Shown piece after piece: positions 43,021 to 51,173 of a stretch of DNA of 64,000 bases. Under the pieces are notes generated by a model. The model searched no databases. It saw nothing but the letters and a program-made list of their open reading frames with translations, and was not told the origin of the DNA. The position numbers were made by a program, and so were the translations under genes. This stretch comes from Pseudoneobacillus sp052180215 (GTDB lineage Bacteria; Bacillota; Bacilli; Bacillales; Cytobacillaceae): contig NZ_CP197471.1 of NCBI RefSeq assembly GCF_052180215.1, positions 3,320,001 to 3,384,000 on the forward strand. Direction: 5' to 3'. Numbering within the stretch: position 1 is the first letter of the stretch; every line of letters starts with the position of its first letter.

Positions 43021-43821
43021 ATGCCTAATCGTCGTAATGTCTATTTTTACCACGCAATAGATTCATCTAAAATGGAAAGAGTGGAATATCTATATTATTT
43101 AGCTACTCGTTATGGTTTTAAGGTTGTAAAAGATCCTCACGAAGCCAATATTGTCGTTAGTATTGGAGATGATGGAACTTTCCTACAAGCAGTTCGAAAA
43201 ACAGGATTTAGAGAAGATTGCTTATATGCGGGTGTCTCAACAACAGGAAGACTTAGTATGTACTGTGATTTTCTCATTGATGATACCACAAAGATGATTC
43301 AAGCCATTACAAATGAACAAATTGAAGTCCGGCGTTATCCAACCATTGATGTGACGATTGACGATCAATTTACTTTTCGTTGCTTAAATGAATTCAGTAT
43401 TCGTTCTGCCATTATTAAAACCTTTGTCATAGATGTATTTATTGATCAACTTCACTTTGAAACGTTTCGTGGAGATGGAATGATTGTTGCTACACCAACT
43501 GGCAGTACCGGTTACAATAAATCTGTGAATGGATCGATTGTAGACCCATTTTTACCATGTATGCAAGTGAGTGAAGTGGCTTCAGTCAATAACAATAACT
43601 ACCGTACTCTAGGTTCCTCTTTTATTTTAAGTTCAGATCGAAAACTCATTTTAAAAGTAGCTCAAGATGGAAATGATCATCCAACAATGGGAATGGATAA
43701 TGAAGCTTTAAGCATTCAACATGTTGATACAATACAAGTGCAATTAAGTGAAGGAAGAATTAAAACGGTTAAGCTTAAAGATAATTCCTTTTGGGAAAAA
43801 GTGAAAAGAACTTTCCTCTAA
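43021..43821 (+). CDS. ppnKB: NAD kinase 2
   Basis: 266-aa kinase making NADP from NAD and ATP. The nucleotide-binding motif reads SIGDDGTFLQAV, with GDDG where most NAD kinases have GGDG; from memory the bacillar second NAD kinase (YtdI) shares this. Other conserved parts are STPTGSTG-like TPTGSTGYNKS and MGMDNEALS. The ATG at 43021 follows GGAGGAA and matches the family start MPNRRNVYFYH. In B. subtilis this second kinase matters for NADP under oxidative stress. Confidence 0.93.
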   Translation: MPNRRNVYFYHAIDSSKMERVEYLYYLATRYGFKVVKDPHEANIVVSIGDDGTFLQAVRKTGFREDCLYAGVSTTGRLSMYCDFLIDDTTKMIQAITNEQIEVRRYPTIDVTIDDQFTFRCLNEFSIRSAIIKTFVIDVFIDQLHFETFRGDGMIVATPTGSTGYNKSVNGSIVDPFLPCMQVSEVASVNNNNYRTLGSSFILSSDRKLILKVAQDGNDHPTMGMDNEALSIQHVDTIQVQLSEGRIKTVKLKDNSFWEKVKRTFL

Positions 43822-43844
43822 ATTTTTTAAAAATAGAAAAGAGC

Positions 43845-43868
43845 CAGATAAGGTCTGACTCTTTTTCT
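43845..43868. terminator. Bidirectional terminator between ppnKB and rarD
   Basis: AAAGAG-C-CAGA pairs with TCTG-A-CTCTTT, then T5 on the plus strand, with A-rich sequence on the other side. Confidence 0.65.
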
Positions 43869-43870
43869 TC

Positions 43871-44803
43871 TTACATCGATAAACCTTTTTTTCTTTTTGC
43901 CTTTAATTCTAGGTTCATTATAAATTTAGTTTTTGAGAATGAATACATGGTTAATGCTAACCAAATGAATACAAAAGCTACTAAATGAGCTTTTGAAAAA
44001 TGTTCTCCGTAAACAAATACTCCTAGTATCAATGAAATGGTTGGAGCAATATATTGTAAAAATCCTAATGTTGATAGAGGAATCCGTTGGGCTCCTTTTG
44101 CAAAGAATAACAAAGGAGTAGCCGTTGCGGCCCCTGCACCAATTAATAAAAGATCAATCGTTGGAGAAATGGTAAGAAACGAATTATTCCCCTGTACAAA
44201 TAAATAAATCATATAGGCTATTCCGATCGGTGTTACCACCATTGTTTCAAGTGTTAATCCTATTGTTGAGTCTACAACAATCATCTTTTTAGCTAGCCCA
44301 TATAATCCGAATGAAAATGCTAAAGACAAGGATATCCACGGGAAGCTCCCATAAGATATAGTTAAGACTAAAACCCCAATAAGAGCTAAAAGAATCGATA
44401 AAAGTTGAGTCATGTTCATTCTTTCTTTAAAAACGATAATTCCTAGAATCACACTTATTAAAGGATTAATATAATATCCAAGACTTGCTTCTATCATATG
44501 TCCAGAATTAACCGCCCAAATGTAAATAAACCAATTTCCTGATATAAGAATGGAGGCTATGATAAGTGCCATCATTTGCTTCTTATTTGCCTTAAGATGT
44601 TTTAATGTTCCTCCGAGCTTACCTAGTTTTCTAGTAAGAATTAACAGCACAATCATAAAAACAAAAGACCATACTACTCGGTTAGCCAATATTTCATCTG
44701 ATTTCACTTCAACAAGAAGCTTCCAATATATTGGTAGAAGTCCCCAAAGCAAATATGAAAACCCTGCTGATAAAAATCCAAGTTGATATTCATTTTTATT
44801 CAT
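43871..44803 (-). CDS. rarD: EamA-family transporter RarD
   Basis: 310-aa membrane protein with ten predicted helices made of two EamA repeats. Starts GFLSAGFSYLLWGLLPIYWKLL as in RarD proteins, with ISGNWFIYIWAVNSGHMIEASLGYYINPL in the first repeat and FLQYIAPTISLILGVFVY in the second. RarD proteins are named for chloramphenicol sensitivity, but the substrate is not known. The ATG at 44803 has only a weak ribosome site. The C-terminus is basic (ELKAKRKKG). Confidence 0.9.
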   Translation of the reverse strand: MNKNEYQLGFLSAGFSYLLWGLLPIYWKLLVEVKSDEILANRVVWSFVFMIVLLILTRKLGKLGGTLKHLKANKKQMMALIIASILISGNWFIYIWAVNSGHMIEASLGYYINPLISVILGIIVFKERMNMTQLLSILLALIGVLVLTISYGSFPWISLSLAFSFGLYGLAKKMIVVDSTIGLTLETMVVTPIGIAYMIYLFVQGNNSFLTISPTIDLLLIGAGAATATPLLFFAKGAQRIPLSTLGFLQYIAPTISLILGVFVYGEHFSKAHLVAFVFIWLALTMYSFSKTKFIMNLELKAKRKKGLSM

Positions 44804-44912
44804 TATTCTTGCCTCGATTCTTTCTAGTTTCGAAATAAATTTAATTATAAACCGAAATTAGAATAGCGCAAGTAAAAACATAAAAAAAGGAAGAAATTTC
44901 ATCTAATTATTT

Positions 44913-46505
44913 TTAAGATTGATAAACAATGTCTCCACCAATCACTGTCATTTTCACTTTAAGATTGGCAATTTTCTCTTGTAGAACCGTAAAGATGTCT
45001 TCTTCCAGAATAGTGAAATCAGCTAAGAATCCTTCTTGAATCATCCCTCTATTATGCTCATGACAAATAGCATAAGCACTTCCTTTAGTAAATAACGAAA
45101 CGGCCTCATATACCGTTAGTTTTTCTTTTTGTCCATAAACAGTTTGATTGGGATCGTCATGATTAGTTCTTGTCACAGCTGCATGAATTCCTAATAATGG
45201 GTTTAAAGGCTCAATCGGTGCGTCTGATCCTCCTGCACAAGGAATACCAGCGTCAATTAGCGTTTTCCATGCATAACAAAATTCCATCTTGTCGCTTCCA
45301 ATTCTTTCTATAACCCATGGAAAATCGGAAGCAAGAAATCTTGGCTGTAAATCCAAAATCAAAGATGACTGATTTTTTGCACGTTCAATTAAGTCCTTAT
45401 TTAGGATTTGGGCATGGATAATTCGATCTCTACCTTTTGTGACTGGATTTTGCTCAATGGCACTTAATGCATAGTCAAAAGCTAAATCTCCGATTGTATG
45501 TATAGCGACTGGCATATTCAGTCTTCGAGCTTTAGCAACCAAATCATTTAATTGTTCTTTTGTAAAAATGGCTACCCCGTTCGTTGTTGGATCATCTGCA
45601 TATGGAAAGCTTAATAGCGCCGTTCTTCCACCCAGTGCTCCATCTGCAAAAATCTTCATAGCTCCAAATTCAATACTTGTATCACCTGTAAAGGATGAGT
45701 ATCCTGCTTCGTTCATTTCGTCCACTACACCATGATGGACTAAAAGGTGGGCACGAAATTTATTCCCCTTTTCTTTTATCACTTTTTCAAAGGTTTCATA
45801 TGTAGGATGAAAACCACTATAATAATTTAAATCCTCTGTGTGCCCCCCCGTTAACCCTAATTGGTGAGCACCTTTTATCGCAGCGGTCATAGACTTCTCC
45901 AAATATTGTTTTGTAACATTTGGTACTACCTTTAATAGTAGCTCCTGTGCCTGGTCTTTCAGTAATCCGGTTAATTCTCCATTACTCCCCACTTCGATTA
46001 CACCACCTGCTGGGGTTTTTGTATCAACTGTTATTTCGGCTAATTCAAGGGCTTTCGAATTAGCAACCAATGCGTGTCTACAAATTCTTTTTAGAATAAC
46101 AGGGGAATCAGAAATGATTTCATCTAATTCAAGACGTGTAATAGCGGTTGCATCGTCCCAAAGATTTTCATTCCACCCATCACCAATAATCCATTCCCCT
46201 TCGGTAAAGCTTTTTGCATAATCCTTTACTGCAGCCAATACATCCTTTTTCGTTGTGAAGCCTGAGAGATCTAATCGAATTAATGTTTCTCCATATCCGA
46301 TTAAGTGTAAATGACTATCTACAAAACCAGGTAGCATGGTCGCGCCATTTAAATCAATCCTATCTATTATTTCACGATGATATCTTTCCTCCAAATCTTT
46401 CTTCTTTCCTATCGCAACTATGTAATCATCTTTCGTTAAAACTGCCTCAACCGTATGCTTCTCATTCTGAAGAGTGTAAATAGAGCCACCAAACCATAAT
46501 TTCAT
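44913..46505 (-). CDS. ytcJ: Amidohydrolase YtcJ
   Basis: 530-aa metal-dependent hydrolase of the amidohydrolase superfamily (YtcJ-like). The metal-binding HxH is in MLPGFVDSHLHLIGYG, with the bridging Lys region ILKRICRHAL, later His residues in VHHGVV and AIHTIGDLA and the catalytic Asp in CAGGSDAPIEP. Enzymes of this family hydrolyse exocyclic amides; the substrate is unknown. The ATG at 46505 is preferred to ATGs at 46547 because GGGGGTGGCAGG lies just upstream. The next gene upstream is ytcI on the same strand. Confidence 0.9.
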   Translation of the reverse strand: MKLWFGGSIYTLQNEKHTVEAVLTKDDYIVAIGKKKDLEERYHREIIDRIDLNGATMLPGFVDSHLHLIGYGETLIRLDLSGFTTKKDVLAAVKDYAKSFTEGEWIIGDGWNENLWDDATAITRLELDEIISDSPVILKRICRHALVANSKALELAEITVDTKTPAGGVIEVGSNGELTGLLKDQAQELLLKVVPNVTKQYLEKSMTAAIKGAHQLGLTGGHTEDLNYYSGFHPTYETFEKVIKEKGNKFRAHLLVHHGVVDEMNEAGYSSFTGDTSIEFGAMKIFADGALGGRTALLSFPYADDPTTNGVAIFTKEQLNDLVAKARRLNMPVAIHTIGDLAFDYALSAIEQNPVTKGRDRIIHAQILNKDLIERAKNQSSLILDLQPRFLASDFPWVIERIGSDKMEFCYAWKTLIDAGIPCAGGSDAPIEPLNPLLGIHAAVTRTNHDDPNQTVYGQKEKLTVYEAVSLFTKGSAYAICHEHNRGMIQEGFLADFTILEEDIFTVLQEKIANLKVKMTVIGGDIVYQS

Positions 46506-46562
46506 CCTGCCACCCCCTGAAAATTTTATATCTTTTTCACGCATCATTTTGACAAAAAAATA

Positions 46563-46581
46563 CAGAGGATTGGATCCTCTG
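46563..46581 (-). terminator. Terminator of ytcI
   Basis: Perfect 8-bp stem CAGAGGAT/ATCCTCTG with loop TGG, then seven T on the minus strand. It makes ytcI and ytcJ separate transcripts unless there is read-through. Confidence 0.8.
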
Positions 46582-46599
46582 CATTAATTTTACTGAAAA

Positions 46600-48186
46600 T
46601 TAGCTTTGTTTTAAAGCTTGCAATTCTTTTTGTCTTAACTCGATCCGGCGAATTTTTCCTGAAGTTGTTTTTGGGAGTTCACTTAAAAACTCAATTTTTC
46701 TTGGATATTTATATGGTGCTGTTAATTCCTTTACATGATCCTGAAGATTTTTTACAAGATCGGGAGAATTTACATCTACACCGTCCCTTAATACGACAAA
46801 CGCTTTGACAATATTTCCACGAATCTCATCAGGACTTGCTACAACAGCACATTCTTTAACAAGTGGGTGTTTTACAAGTGCATCCTCTACTTCAAATGGT
46901 CCAATGGTATATCCTGAACTAATAATAATATCATCACCACGACCTTCAAACCAGAAGTAGCCATCCTCATCTTTTTTCGCTTTATCACCTGTTATATAAT
47001 AATCTCCACGGAACTGCATAGCCGTACGTTCAGGATCTTTATAGTAATTTTTAAATAAGGCTGGAGTTTCGATATGAACAGCAATGTCCCCGACTTCTCC
47101 AACACCACAGATTTCTCCATCTTCATTAATAATCTCTACTCTATTTCCCGGAGTCGGTTTTCCCATGGAACCCGACTTGAGCGACATTTGTTTGGTAATT
47201 CCAACTAACAATGTATTTTCTGTTTGACCATAACCATCACGAACATCTACGTTAAAATGCTTTCTAAATGTATCGATCACTTCACGGTTTAAAGGCTCAC
47301 CTGCTGAAACAGCACTATGCAGATCTGGAAGCTTAAATTCCGATAGATTATCTACTTTAGCCATCAGTCTATACTCAGTTGGTGTACAACATAAAACATT
47401 GACCTTATAGTTCTGTAATAGTTGTAGGTATTTAATAGGTTCAAATTTACCCTGATAAACTAAACCAGTTGCTCCTGTGCCGAGGACCGATAAAAATGGA
47501 CTCCATATCCATTTTTGCCACCCTGGACCCGCTGTGGCCCAAACCGTATCACCTTCCTCAATACATAACCAATTTTTCGCGGCGGTTTTTAAATGAGCAT
47601 ATGCCCAACCATGCGTATGGACAACTCCTTTAGGATTTCCTGTTGTTCCAGATGTGTAGGATAGAAAGGCCATATCTTCTCTGCTAGTATCAGCTAAAGC
47701 TAATTCTTCAGAAGCGTGTGCCATTGCTTGCCCCAATTCAATCCATCCTTCAAATTCTTTTCCAAGGACAAATTTTTGTACTTCATTCATATCATCAATA
47801 GCTTCGAATTGGTCGACGTATGGATAATAACTAATAACAGCCTTTACTTCACCATGGGTAATGCGATATTGTAAATCTTTTGTACGTAATAATTCTGAGC
47901 TAGGGATTACGACTAAACCTAACTTTAGTGCGGCTAAGTATACCTCGTAGGCTTCAATAAGTCTAGGAACCATGATCAAAACGGTTTCACCTTTTTGCAG
48001 CCCTGAGTTTAAGAAAACGTTTCCAATTTTATTTACATGTTTAATTAAATCCCCATATGTAATTTCCTTTGTTTGGCCTTCTTCATTTTCCCATTTTAAA
48101 GCAACTCTTGTAGGATCCTGTGCAAATCTTTCCATTTCAGAAACAAGATTATACTTTTCTGGTGCAATTAGATCTTTTCGCTCCAA
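46600..48186 (-). CDS. ytcI: Acyl-CoA synthetase YtcI (acetate-CoA ligase family)
   Basis: 528-aa AMP-forming ligase that activates a short carboxylic acid to its CoA ester. Motifs: P-loop SYTSGTTGNPKGVVHTHG, GYGQTENT, the adenylate-binding YITGDKAKKDEDGYFWFEGR, and the C-terminal catalytic Lys in PKTTSGKIRR. Its size and the MbcS-like features fit a medium or branched-chain acyl-CoA synthetase as well as an acetyl-CoA synthetase. The start is a TTG at 48186 with GGGGGAGAG upstream. With ackA nearby it could recycle acids. Confidence 0.9.
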   Translation of the reverse strand: MERKDLIAPEKYNLVSEMERFAQDPTRVALKWENEEGQTKEITYGDLIKHVNKIGNVFLNSGLQKGETVLIMVPRLIEAYEVYLAALKLGLVVIPSSELLRTKDLQYRITHGEVKAVISYYPYVDQFEAIDDMNEVQKFVLGKEFEGWIELGQAMAHASEELALADTSREDMAFLSYTSGTTGNPKGVVHTHGWAYAHLKTAAKNWLCIEEGDTVWATAGPGWQKWIWSPFLSVLGTGATGLVYQGKFEPIKYLQLLQNYKVNVLCCTPTEYRLMAKVDNLSEFKLPDLHSAVSAGEPLNREVIDTFRKHFNVDVRDGYGQTENTLLVGITKQMSLKSGSMGKPTPGNRVEIINEDGEICGVGEVGDIAVHIETPALFKNYYKDPERTAMQFRGDYYITGDKAKKDEDGYFWFEGRGDDIIISSGYTIGPFEVEDALVKHPLVKECAVVASPDEIRGNIVKAFVVLRDGVDVNSPDLVKNLQDHVKELTAPYKYPRKIEFLSELPKTTSGKIRRIELRQKELQALKQS

Positions 48187-48310
48187 CTTCTCTCCCCCTC
48201 ATTTGCAATATAATTAATTATACAAAATTATTTTAAAATTTAAAATAATTTATCATTTTACACTATAAGGGTAGTACAAAACTAAAGTCAGCTATTTACA
48301 TGAAACGAGA

Positions 48311-48338
48311 AAAGGAGTGGGTTTTATCCCACTCCTTT
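48311..48338 (-). terminator. Terminator of sspA
   Basis: Perfect 11-bp stem AAAGGAGTGGG/CCCACTCCTTT with a 6-base loop. It lies about 20 bases past the sspA stop; the T-run is weak. Confidence 0.75.
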
Positions 48339-48358
48339 GTAGCCATTTTATTTAGTTA

Positions 48359-48565
48359 TTAGCGAGAAAATCCGCCACCTAATTGTTGCTCAGCCATTTG
48401 AACTAAACGCTTAGTGATCTCACCACCAACAGATCCGTTAGCGCGAGAAGTTGTGTCAGCACCAAGGTTAACACCAAATTCTGTAGCGATTTCATATTTC
48501 ATTTGGTCAAGAGCTTGTTGTACTCCAGGAACTAATAATTGATTTGAGTTGTTGTTGTTTGCCAT
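48359..48565 (-). CDS. sspA: Alpha/beta-type small acid-soluble spore protein
   Basis: 68-aa DNA-binding protein that coats spore DNA and protects it from UV and heat. Two family blocks are clear: LLVPGVQQALDQMKYEIATE and GVNLGADTTSRANGSVGGEI, the latter holding the GPR protease site (TEFGV) and the DNA-binding segment. The ATG at 48565 follows AAGGAGG. A 12-bp inverted repeat covers its start codon (see the regulatory entry). The gene should be expressed from sigma-G in the forespore. Confidence 0.97.
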   Translation of the reverse strand: MANNNNSNQLLVPGVQQALDQMKYEIATEFGVNLGADTTSRANGSVGGEITKRLVQMAEQQLGGGFSR

Positions 48566-48611
48566 GTGATTTCACCTCCTTGTGAGTATAGATTGTGTAA
48601 AATCACATGGC
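48561..48611 (-). repeat. Inverted repeat spanning the sspA start codon
   Basis: GCCATGTGATTT at 48561-48572 and its exact complement at 48600-48611 form a 12-bp stem around a 27-base loop holding the ribosome site. One arm contains the start codon; the other lies inside the spacer of the predicted sigma-G promoter. Confidence 0.8.
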
Positions 48612-48618
48612 TTAATAC
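48589..48618 (-). promoter_or_regulatory. Probable sigma-G promoter of sspA
   Basis: On the minus strand GTATTA (48613-48618), 17 bases, CAATCTA (48589-48595) resembles the sigma-G pattern GNATR and CATNNTA. The transcript would begin near 48582. Confidence 0.5.
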
Positions 48619-48669
48619 AAAAGATTAACTGGTAATTGTTCACAATTTTTATTGAATTAATTGTCCAGT

Positions 48670-49878
48670 TTAAAATAGATCTTCTAAATTATCTTGTTTT
48701 AATGAATGACCAGGTCTTATGATTAACATTTCTGTGTTTTCAACAGCTTTTTGAATATATGGTTCAAAATCAATAAAACTTTCATAATGTTGAACTTTTT
48801 CACGCTTTGGTTTTGTTTTAGGGGATGCCGGCACGAAAATCGTACAGCAATCCTCATATGGAAGTATCGAGATATCATGTGTATCAATCTTTTGAGAAAG
48901 TTCAATAATTTCCGTTTTGTCCATCATAATTAAAGGCCTCAATACAGGAGTATTTGTAATCTCGTTTATAGTATACATACTTTCTAAAGTTTGGCTGGCA
49001 ACTTGTCCTAAACTTTCACCTGTTATGATGGCTAGGCCATTTTGTTTTTTTCTTAATTCATCCGTTATTCTTAACATCATTCGTCTTGTCGTTGTCATTG
49101 TATAATTGCTAGGAACTTGACTGTGAATGAGCTGTTGTATTTCGGTAAATGGCACAATATGTAATGCCATTTCGCCACTGATGAGAGATAACTTTTCCGT
49201 TAGATCAATAACCTTTTGCTTCGCTCTTTCACTTGTGAACGGAGGACTAAAAAAGTGTACACCTTCTACCTCTAGCCCTCTTTTTAATGACAAATACCCA
49301 GCAACTGGGCTATCTATCCCCCCCGAAAGCATAAGCATCGCTTTGCCGTTTGAACCAGAAGGATATCCCCCTGCCCCTAATATCGTTTCACTAAATAAAT
49401 AAGCGGCTTCTTTACGAACTTCTATACGTAAATTAATATCAGGCTTCTTCACGTTTACAGTTAATCCAGGGATATTTATTAATAAATGAGCACCAAATTC
49501 ACGATTTATTTGATCGGTGCTAAACTCAAAGGATTTATCAGCTCTTCTCCCAGTTACTTTAAATGTCATGCCTGGCTGATACAATTTTTGAACAAGTGTT
49601 AAAGCAATATTCTTCATTTGCTCGATATCCTTTTCCACCTTAACAGCGGGGCTAAAGGACTGAATTCCAAATATGTTTTTCAAAACCTTCACTATATCCT
49701 CTAGCTTCTCTTCTCCCAAAACCACATACATCCGCTCTAAATCGCCTTCGACAAATGCAGTTGAATAATTTTGTATCGCACGTCTAATATTCTTTTTTAA
49801 CTTATCTACAAATTTATTTCGGTTTCTCCCTTTCGTTGAGAGCTCTCCATAACGGATTAATATTCGATCATATTTCAT
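48670..49878 (-). CDS. thiI: tRNA 4-thiouridine synthase / thiamine sulfur transfer protein ThiI
   Basis: 402 aa. N-terminal ferredoxin-like and THUMP domains (about 1-165) precede a PP-loop ATPase with MLMLSGGIDSPVAGYLSLKRG and the Cys pair used in thiouridylation (EDCCTIFVPASPKTKP; the Bacillus type lacks the rhodanese domain of E. coli). It receives sulfur from the adjacent cysteine desulfurase to modify U8 of tRNA. The ATG at 49878 overlaps the nifZ stop by 11 bases, so the two are translated together. Confidence 0.96.
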   Translation of the reverse strand: MKYDRILIRYGELSTKGRNRNKFVDKLKKNIRRAIQNYSTAFVEGDLERMYVVLGEEKLEDIVKVLKNIFGIQSFSPAVKVEKDIEQMKNIALTLVQKLYQPGMTFKVTGRRADKSFEFSTDQINREFGAHLLINIPGLTVNVKKPDINLRIEVRKEAAYLFSETILGAGGYPSGSNGKAMLMLSGGIDSPVAGYLSLKRGLEVEGVHFFSPPFTSERAKQKVIDLTEKLSLISGEMALHIVPFTEIQQLIHSQVPSNYTMTTTRRMMLRITDELRKKQNGLAIITGESLGQVASQTLESMYTINEITNTPVLRPLIMMDKTEIIELSQKIDTHDISILPYEDCCTIFVPASPKTKPKREKVQHYESFIDFEPYIQKAVENTEMLIIRPGHSLKQDNLEDLF

Positions 49879-51022
49879 TATTCTTCATTACCTTTCCTAA
49901 AGTTTGTATCGTTTTACGAATCGCCTGAACAAATTTCTCTGCTTCTTCTCTCGTATTTTCAAATGATAAGCTAACTCTAATCGCACTCTTGGCTACATCT
50001 TCCGTTATACCCATTCCTAAAAGAGTATGGCTAACGGATTTGACTTTTGATGAACAAGCACTTGTGGTTGAAACAAAAATATCATCCTCTTCAAGTGCAT
50101 GAACGATTACTTCTGCTTTAAATCCCTTGATAGAAAAATTAATGATGTGAGGAGCGCTGTTTTCAATTGGTGTATGAATCAAAATCTCTTCTTCTTGACC
50201 TAACTCTTGAAGAAGATAGCTTTTAATTTTTAAAATGTTTTCCAATTCACTATCCATTTTAGTTAGAGACATTCTGAGCGCCTTTGCCATTGCTATAATT
50301 CCGGCTACATTTTCTGTTCCGCTTCTAACTAGCCACTCTTGGTTTCCACCAGTAAATAAAGGAGCAATTTTGACACCCTCACGAAGATACAAAACTCCGT
50401 TCCCTTTTAAACCATGAAATTTATGCGCTGAAACGCTGCAAAGATCTATTTGACATTCATGGAAATCGAGAGGAACTTTGGAAATTCCTTGAACATGGTC
50501 CACGTGAAATAAAATTTTCGGATAATCTTTAAGCAGTTTTCCTATTTCCTTAATTGGCTGAATGGTTCCTACTTCATTATTCACATGAATAATGGATACA
50601 AGAATGGTTTCATCCCGAATAGACCGTTTTAATTCCTCCATATCAATTCTTCCTTCTGAATTTACAGAAAGGTAGGTAATATCAAAACCATACATTTTTA
50701 GCGATTCAAGAGATTCACGGATAGAAGCATGCTCTATAGCTGAAGTAATAATATGATTACCACGATTCTTATACATCATGGCTGTTCCTTTAATGGCTAA
50801 GTTATTGCTTTCTGTTCCACCTGATGTAAAATAAATCTCTTTGGAGTTTATATTTAATAATGTTGCCATTTGATTTCTAGCCTGACTTAATAAAGCTTCC
50901 ACCTGCCCCCCAAATTTATGAAGAGAGGATGGATTGCCGAAGTAGTCAGTTGAAACTTTTACATATGAATCCAAGACTTCTTTATATGGTTTTGTGGTTG
51001 CACTATTATCAAAATAAATCAT
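49868..51022 (-). CDS. nifZ: Cysteine desulfurase NifZ (IscS-like)
   Basis: 384-aa PLP enzyme that supplies persulfide sulfur to ThiI. Begins MIYFDNSATTKPYKE; the PLP Lys is in CSVSAHKFHGLKGNGVLYL, and the catalytic Cys is in SACSSKVKSVSHTLLGMG near residue 325. The second of two adjacent ATG codons is taken because AGGAG is better spaced from it. In B. subtilis NifZ is specific for ThiI, and the overlapping genes here fit that. Confidence 0.95.
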   Translation of the reverse strand: MIYFDNSATTKPYKEVLDSYVKVSTDYFGNPSSLHKFGGQVEALLSQARNQMATLLNINSKEIYFTSGGTESNNLAIKGTAMMYKNRGNHIITSAIEHASIRESLESLKMYGFDITYLSVNSEGRIDMEELKRSIRDETILVSIIHVNNEVGTIQPIKEIGKLLKDYPKILFHVDHVQGISKVPLDFHECQIDLCSVSAHKFHGLKGNGVLYLREGVKIAPLFTGGNQEWLVRSGTENVAGIIAMAKALRMSLTKMDSELENILKIKSYLLQELGQEEEILIHTPIENSAPHIINFSIKGFKAEVIVHALEEDDIFVSTTSACSSKVKSVSHTLLGMGITEDVAKSAIRVSLSFENTREEAEKFVQAIRKTIQTLGKVMKNNEI

Positions 51023-51144
51023 CATTTTCTCCTTTTAACCATCAACTAAAAACTTTACCATAGTTAAGTTTAAATGAAAATTAAAGTATTTCAATTTTAT
51101 TTTCTACATAGGCATGCATTTGAGTCATTTTCAAAAAAGAAAAA

Positions 51145-51173
51145 AGCTGCTCATAAAGAGTCAGCTTTCCATT
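51145..51173 (-). terminator. Terminator of ezrA
   Basis: AAAAGCTG pairs with CAGCTTTC (7 bp, AAAGCTG/CAGCTTT) around CTCATAAAGAGT, with the inner pair CTC/GAG; T-run on the minus strand. Confidence 0.75.

Noticed and set aside
43021..43821. Inactivated NAD kinase because of GDDG in place of GGDG
   Set aside because: From memory the second NAD kinase of bacilli normally has this sequence, and the other motifs are intact.
48723..49402. Several open frames on both strands within thiI
   Set aside because: They are shadows of thiI in other frames, without ribosome sites.
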